This document shows positions 59,510 through 64,000 of a stretch of DNA of 64,000 nt, piece by piece. The first letter of the stretch is position 1. Each line of letters begins with the position of its first letter. The position numbers were made by a program, and so were the translations under genes. Location of the stretch: assembly GCA_026874595.1 (NCBI GenBank), contig CM049317.1, positions 18,623,882-18,687,881 on the forward strand, read 5' to 3'. Source of the stretch: Sipunculus nudus. Its lineage: Eukaryota > Annelida > Sipuncula > Golfingiida > Sipunculidae. The notes under the pieces are model-generated. The model had not been told where the DNA came from. It saw only the letters and a list, made by a program, of their open reading frames with translations, and searched no databases.

Positions 59510-59580
59510 TAACATCTTCAACTACAGGTACAGGCACCAATTCATCAAACACTACATTCCATGCAATTTGTCCAGACCTT
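59510..59580 (+). CDS. Exon 5 of the split gene (71 nt), Ser/Thr/Asn-rich
   Basis: The acceptor ATACTGTATATTTTCAG is followed by TAACATC. With the one base left from exon 4 the junction codon is GTA (Val), then TSSTTGTGTNSSNTTFHAIC, PDL up to a donor CTT|GTATGT in phase 0. A shorter alternative ends at 59527 (ACTACAG|GTACAG, 18 nt, phase 1), and both keep the frame open. The frame reaches a stop only after the donor. Low-complexity Ser/Thr content resembles exon 3. Confidence is moderate because the exon is short and its 3' end is ambiguous; no further exon was found in the rest of the window. Confidence 0.45.
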
Positions 59581-61261
59581 GTATGTAATATAAAATGTTT
59601 ACATGTTTATATGATATCCTGAGTAATAATATAGTTGTAATGCAACAGCAGTTTCTGAAGCCTGTCACACAGAGTTTAGGGTCATTTAATCATTTATTGG
59701 AAGAGCTGTTAAAATTTGAACTCATGCCTTCACATGAATCTTGATAAGGATTGGCTTTCTCAAGAACAAGAGTAATATGTGCAACACATCACAGTGTTTG
59801 ATGCTGCCTGGCCTTAAGCCAGTCTCCCAAACTGGTAAAAGTTATATATTGGTGACAAGATTTATATTAACCAAGTTCTCACAATGAAAAATGACTTGAA
59901 TGTCCTAGAGATAGCGCATGCTAAAACAGGGCTAAGGGTTGTGCTTACAGTTGCAAATAAAGGATAACCAAGGTAATGTATGGCCCTGTAGGTTCACCTC
60001 TGCAACTTGTATGAACAAGGTGTGAATGGATGCTGTTCTGTATGAGCCTGATTAGCTTTGCCATTAGAACAGATAAGCCATGTGCAACAGGGAATAATGG
60101 TTACAGGGTTTGTGGAGTGGGTGTAGCTAGTCATCAACAGTGCCTATCATTGGAGCACAAACAATAAAGGGGCTAATCTCATACATAGGGAGAGAACAGC
60201 TTGTTGTGACTTCCCAATAAAGATAAATCAGTAACTACCAGATTGGGTGCTACATAGAACAGGGTACAGAGCCCCATAGAAGTGTAGGAAAGTATTGTGT
60301 TGGCACACTGTAACATGACCTTAATTATGCTCTGGGGAAAAAGGAATACAACCCCCCCCCCTTCAAAACCCACTAACTTAATCATGAAGAGGGCTTATCC
60401 CCAACCCACACCCCCAAAAGTTGTTCTACATTCTATATATAACGTTATTTAATGAAACAATCTTAAAAAAGAATAAACAGAGGGACTGAAAACTATAATA
60501 GAATCATATTTATAATATATATTGTATTCAAAGAACTAAGAAAGGACAGGGACCAATTCATAGGCATGGGAATTATTAAGATTGCAACATCATGCACAGT
60601 TTCTCAGCTGAAAGCTGAGTTGAAAATGATATTTATGACACTTATCAAATGTCACTAAATATTATTATATCATGTACAATGCAGTATATCAACATTTATA
60701 CATACATATTTCATTTAATATTTCATAGTACTGTTATATATTAGCTTTCTTCTACCAGCTCACTACTTGCCAGAATTCATCCCTTTGGTTGAAGACTTTT
60801 GTTTCAACCGAAATTAACAAAAAATGAGATAATACATATATTATTTCAAATGTGTATGTGCCTTGAAATATAAATAAATACATGGCATATCTAGTTTACT
60901 AAAAATTACATAAATGAAATGCAGTAATTCATTTATCTTCCTCCATTTCACAGCAAGATTTTAAATATAATGATGTTGAATTTTATGAGCTAGACCATGA
61001 ACCATGACAGCAATGAAGACACCCTTGCCATCATCATTCAGATGACATGGGTCATATGGAACTGTCCCATGAGAGTGGTTTCCTACTTAACATAAAATTG
61101 AGCCCTTGTCCATTGTTATTAGTCACCGTTATAGCAGTTTCTTTCACAACAAAATTTTAGTATAGCTCATTCAATTATGTACAGTGTAGATTCATTTTCT
61201 AATGGTATATTACACTAAAAATACCAAATTATAAAAAATGTAGTATTTTTGAAATATGTAG
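59581..61261 (+). other. Presumed intron 5; nothing recognised
   Basis: AT-rich sequence, a C run at 60352-60361, no further exon that fits in phase. Confidence 0.35.
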
Positions 61262-61270
61262 TATATATAA

Positions 61271-61311
<41 letters not shown>

Positions 61312-61320
61312 TAGAGGGGG
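61262..61320. repeat. (TA)n(GA)n microsatellite
   Basis: TATATA for about 27 bp, then AGAGAG for about 20 bp, then ATAGAGGGGGG. Same design as 15456-15535. Confidence 0.9.
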
Positions 61321-61442
61321 GTTGTCCTACACCTATGTATCAATATTGTTTATAGTGCTCTTGATAAAATCAGGCAAGGACTACCTCGGACACTATATGC
61401 AAAAATGCATTGGTAGTTAATTCAGGCCCAACTGAACCTATG

Positions 61443-62196
61443 AGACATACTTTGAACTACTACTTCAACTAACTGAAGATATCCTTTAAACTAATCTACT
61501 GTTATCCTTATGTAAGGTTAGTTATTCTGTTAATTAAGGACTTGATTGAGTAGTTCTTGATTGTTTGACACTTTATTAAATGTATTGTTTGTTTCATAGT
61601 CTTTATTAATCACTAACTTGACAGTAGGGTCCAGTTCAAATAGGATTAATTAGAAATTTTTGCAACTAGCAATTCACAGAAACGGAGCTAGATCCAGCTT
61701 CTAGAATGACAATAACACTGTAATACATGTTGATGGCCACAAGCACATTTGTGTGTACAATATGTCGGCGTCGTCGTCATTGGCAGAACCAAGAGGGAGG
61801 CAGCTTTGCTGTGACTGTCAGACATACTTTGAACTACTACTTCAACTAACTGAAGATATCCTTTAAACTAATCTACTGTTATCCTTATGTAAGGTTAGTT
61901 ATTCTGTTAATTAAGGACTTGATTGAGTAGTTCTTGATTGTTTGACACTTTATTAAATGTATTGTTTGTTTCATAGTCTTTATTAATCACTAACTTGACA
62001 GTAGGGTCCAGTTCAAATAGGATTAATTAGAAATTTTTGCAACTAGCAATTCACAGAAACGGAGCTAGATCCAGCTTCTAGAATGACAATAACACTGTAA
62101 TACATGTTGATGGCCACAAGCACATTTGTGTGTACAATATGTTGGCGTCGTCGTCATTGGCAGAACCAAGAGGGAGGCAGCTTTGCTGTGACTGTC
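61443..62196. repeat. 377-bp tandem duplication at the edge of the inverted satellite
   Basis: AGACATACTTTGAACTACTA starts at 61443 and again at 61820. Both copies run through the same unique sequence (ATATCCTTTAAACTAATCTA, CACTAACTTGACAGTAGGGT, CACAAGCACATTTGTGTGTA) and into GTCGTCGTCATTGGCAGAAC, CAAGAGGGAGGCAGCTTTGC, the first part of a satellite unit. The only difference I noticed is TGTCGGCGTC versus TGTTGGCGTC. The first copy jumps back after GTGACTGT; the second goes on into the array. Confidence 0.95.
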
Positions 62197-64000
62197 GTCG
62201 TCGGCAGTGCCGCCGCGAGAAACCACTCCAAGAAGCCAGCACTGTCGTCGTCGTCATTGGCAGAACCATCAGGGAGCTGGTAAGCTTTGCTGTGACTGTC
62301 GTCGTCGGCAGTGCTGCTGCCACAAACTACCCCAAGAAGCCAGCACTGTCGTCGTCGTCATTGGCAGAACCAAGAGGGAGTAAACTTTGCTGTGACTGTC
62401 GTCATCGGCAGTGCTGCCGCCACAAACTACTCCAAGAAGCCAGCACTGTCGTCGTCGTCGTCATTGGCAGAACCTTCAGGGAGGCAGCTTTGCTGTGACT
62501 GTCGTCGTCGGCGGTTCCGCCGCCACAAACTACTCCAAGAGGCCAGCACTGTCGTCGTCGTTGTCATTGGCAGAACCACCGGGGAGTAAGCTTTGCTGTG
62601 ACTGTCGTCGTCGGCAGTGCTGCCACCACAAACTACTCCAAGAGGCCAGCACTGTCGTCGTCGTCGTAGTCGTCATCATTGGCAGAACCATCAGGGAGTA
62701 AGTTTTGCTGTGACTGTTGTCGTCGGCAGTGCTGCCGCCACAAACTACTCCAAGAAGCCAGCACTGTCGTCCTCGTCATCGTCGTCATTGGCAGAACCTT
62801 CAGGGAGGCAGCTTTGCTGTGACTGTCGTCGTCGGCAGTGCTGCCGCCACAAACTACCCCAAGAGGCAAGCACTGTCGTCGTCGTCGTCGTCGTCATTGG
62901 CAGATCCATCAGGGAGTAAGCTTTGCTGTGACTGTCGTCGTCGGCAGTGCTGCCGCCACAAACTACCCCAAGAGGCCAGCACTGTCGTCGTCGTCGTCGT
63001 CATTGGCAGAACCATCAGGGAGGCAGCTTTGCTGTGACTGTCGTCGTCGGCAGTGCTGCCGCCACAAACTTTCCCAAGAGGCCAGCACTGTCGTCGTCGT
63101 CGTCGTCGTCATTGGCAGAACCATCAGGGGGTTAGCTTTGCTGTGACTGTCGTCGTCAGCAGTGCTGCTGCCACAAACTACTCCAAGAGGCCAGCACTGT
63201 CGTCCTCGTCGTCATTGGCAGAACCAAGAGGGAGGCAGCTTTACTCTGACTGTTGTCGTCAGCAGTGCTACTGCAACAAACTACTCCAAGAGGCCAGCAC
63301 TGTCATTGTCGTCATTGGCAGAAGCAACGGGGAAGGAGCTTTGCTGTGACAGTTGTAGTCATCAGTGCTGCTACCACAAACTGTCGTCTTCATCAGTGCA
63401 GGCCCCACAAACTACTCTGAGAGGCCAGCACTGTCATTGTCTTTGTCACTGGCAGAAGCCACAGGGAGGCAGCTTTGCTGTGACTGTCGTCGTTGGCAGT
63501 GCTGCCGCCACAAACTACTCCAAGAGGCCAGCACTGTCGTCGTCGTCGTCATTGGCAGAACCATCAGGGACGCAGCTTTGCTGTGAGTGTCGTCGTCGGC
63601 AGTGCTGCCGCCACAAACTACTCCAAGAGGCCAGCACTGTCGTCGTCTTCGTTATTGGCAGAACCAAGAGGGAGGCAGCTTTGCTGTGACTGTCGTCATC
63701 GGCAGTGCTGCCGCCACAAACTACTCCAAGAGGCCAGCACTGTCGTCGTCGTCGTCGTCATTGGCAGAACCGAGAGGGAGGCAGCTTTGCTATGACTGTC
63801 GTCGTCGGCGGTTCCGCCGCCACAAACTACTCCAAGAGGCCAGCACTGTCGTCGTCGTCGTCATTGGCAGAACCATCAGGGAGGCAGCTTTGCTCTGACT
63901 GTCGTCGTCGGCAGTGCTGCCGCCACAAACTACCCCAAGAGGCCAGCGCTGTCGTTGTCGTCGTCGTCATTGGCAGAACCATCAGGGAGCTGGTAAGCTT
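62140..64000 (-). repeat. ~109-bp satellite array in inverted orientation, runs off the window
   Basis: Units read GTCGTCATTGGCAGAACCAT, CAGGGAGGCAGCTTTGCTGT, GACTGTCGTCGTCGGCAGTG, CTGCCGCCACAAACTACTCC, AAGAGGCCAGCACT, (GTC)n, the reverse complement of the 48550-54130 unit. The irregular piece at 63340-63470 (CTGTCGTCTTCATCAGTGCA, GGCCCCACAAACTACTCTGA) is the reverse complement of 53600-53720. This shows that both arrays descend from one block by inversion and duplication, not independently. About 17 units are in the window. Plus-strand frames of about 100 codons here have the same cause as those in the first array. Confidence 0.95.

Overview
This window looks like nuclear DNA from an animal, most likely a lophotrochozoan invertebrate such as a mollusc. 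Reasons: AT-rich sequence, GT-AG introns of up to about 22 kb, tRNA-like SINE sequences, many small non-autonomous DNA elements, and a Helentron/HINE-like family with a (GTCC)n core of a kind known from bivalve and gastropod genomes. The species cannot be fixed from the sequence alone. Nothing bacterial was seen: no operons, no rRNA genes, no CRISPR arrays.

The only protein-coding gene I can support is on the plus strand and is spread very thinly. Five short exons (12066-12132, 15849-15912, 37655-37795, 43495-43542, 59510-59580) have splice sites and join in consistent phase (0, 1, 1, 1, then 0). They give about 130 residues of a Ser/Thr-rich, probably disordered N-terminal region starting MAEKTSTVSTLDWLDSIP. 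No domain is recognisable, and the gene probably continues past the window. Everything else from about 12 kb onward is therefore probably intron.

Layout. 1-5.7 kb: AT-rich sequence, palindromic repeats, MITEs and ~278-bp tandem repeats. 6.0-10.9 kb: a Helentron-like element split by a TIR element that carries a 1-kb GAAA array and a 79-bp array. 12-22 kb: exons 1-2, SINEs, a MITE and older repeats. 23.0-25.6 kb: a perfect-looking 873-bp triplication. 25.7-28.5 kb: a pogo-like TA-flanked element with a Helentron-like element inside it. 29-34 kb: a SINE, a 51-bp minisatellite (~29 copies) and a 41-bp array. 36-43 kb: MITEs, exon 3 with its donor amplified into an intronic minisatellite, two further Helentron-like copies, and exon 4. 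48.5-58.2 kb: a 5.5-kb array of ~109-bp units with embedded (GAC)n, followed by a 4-kb array of ~41-bp units. 59.5 kb: exon 5. 61.4-64 kb: the ~109-bp family again in inverted orientation, running off the end.

The most notable structure is the pair of inverted ~109-bp arrays on either side of exon 5. If both are transcribed in one pre-mRNA they could pair and put that exon in the loop of a very large hairpin. Long open frames inside the arrays (up to 570 codons) are by-products of repeat length and composition and are not annotated as genes.
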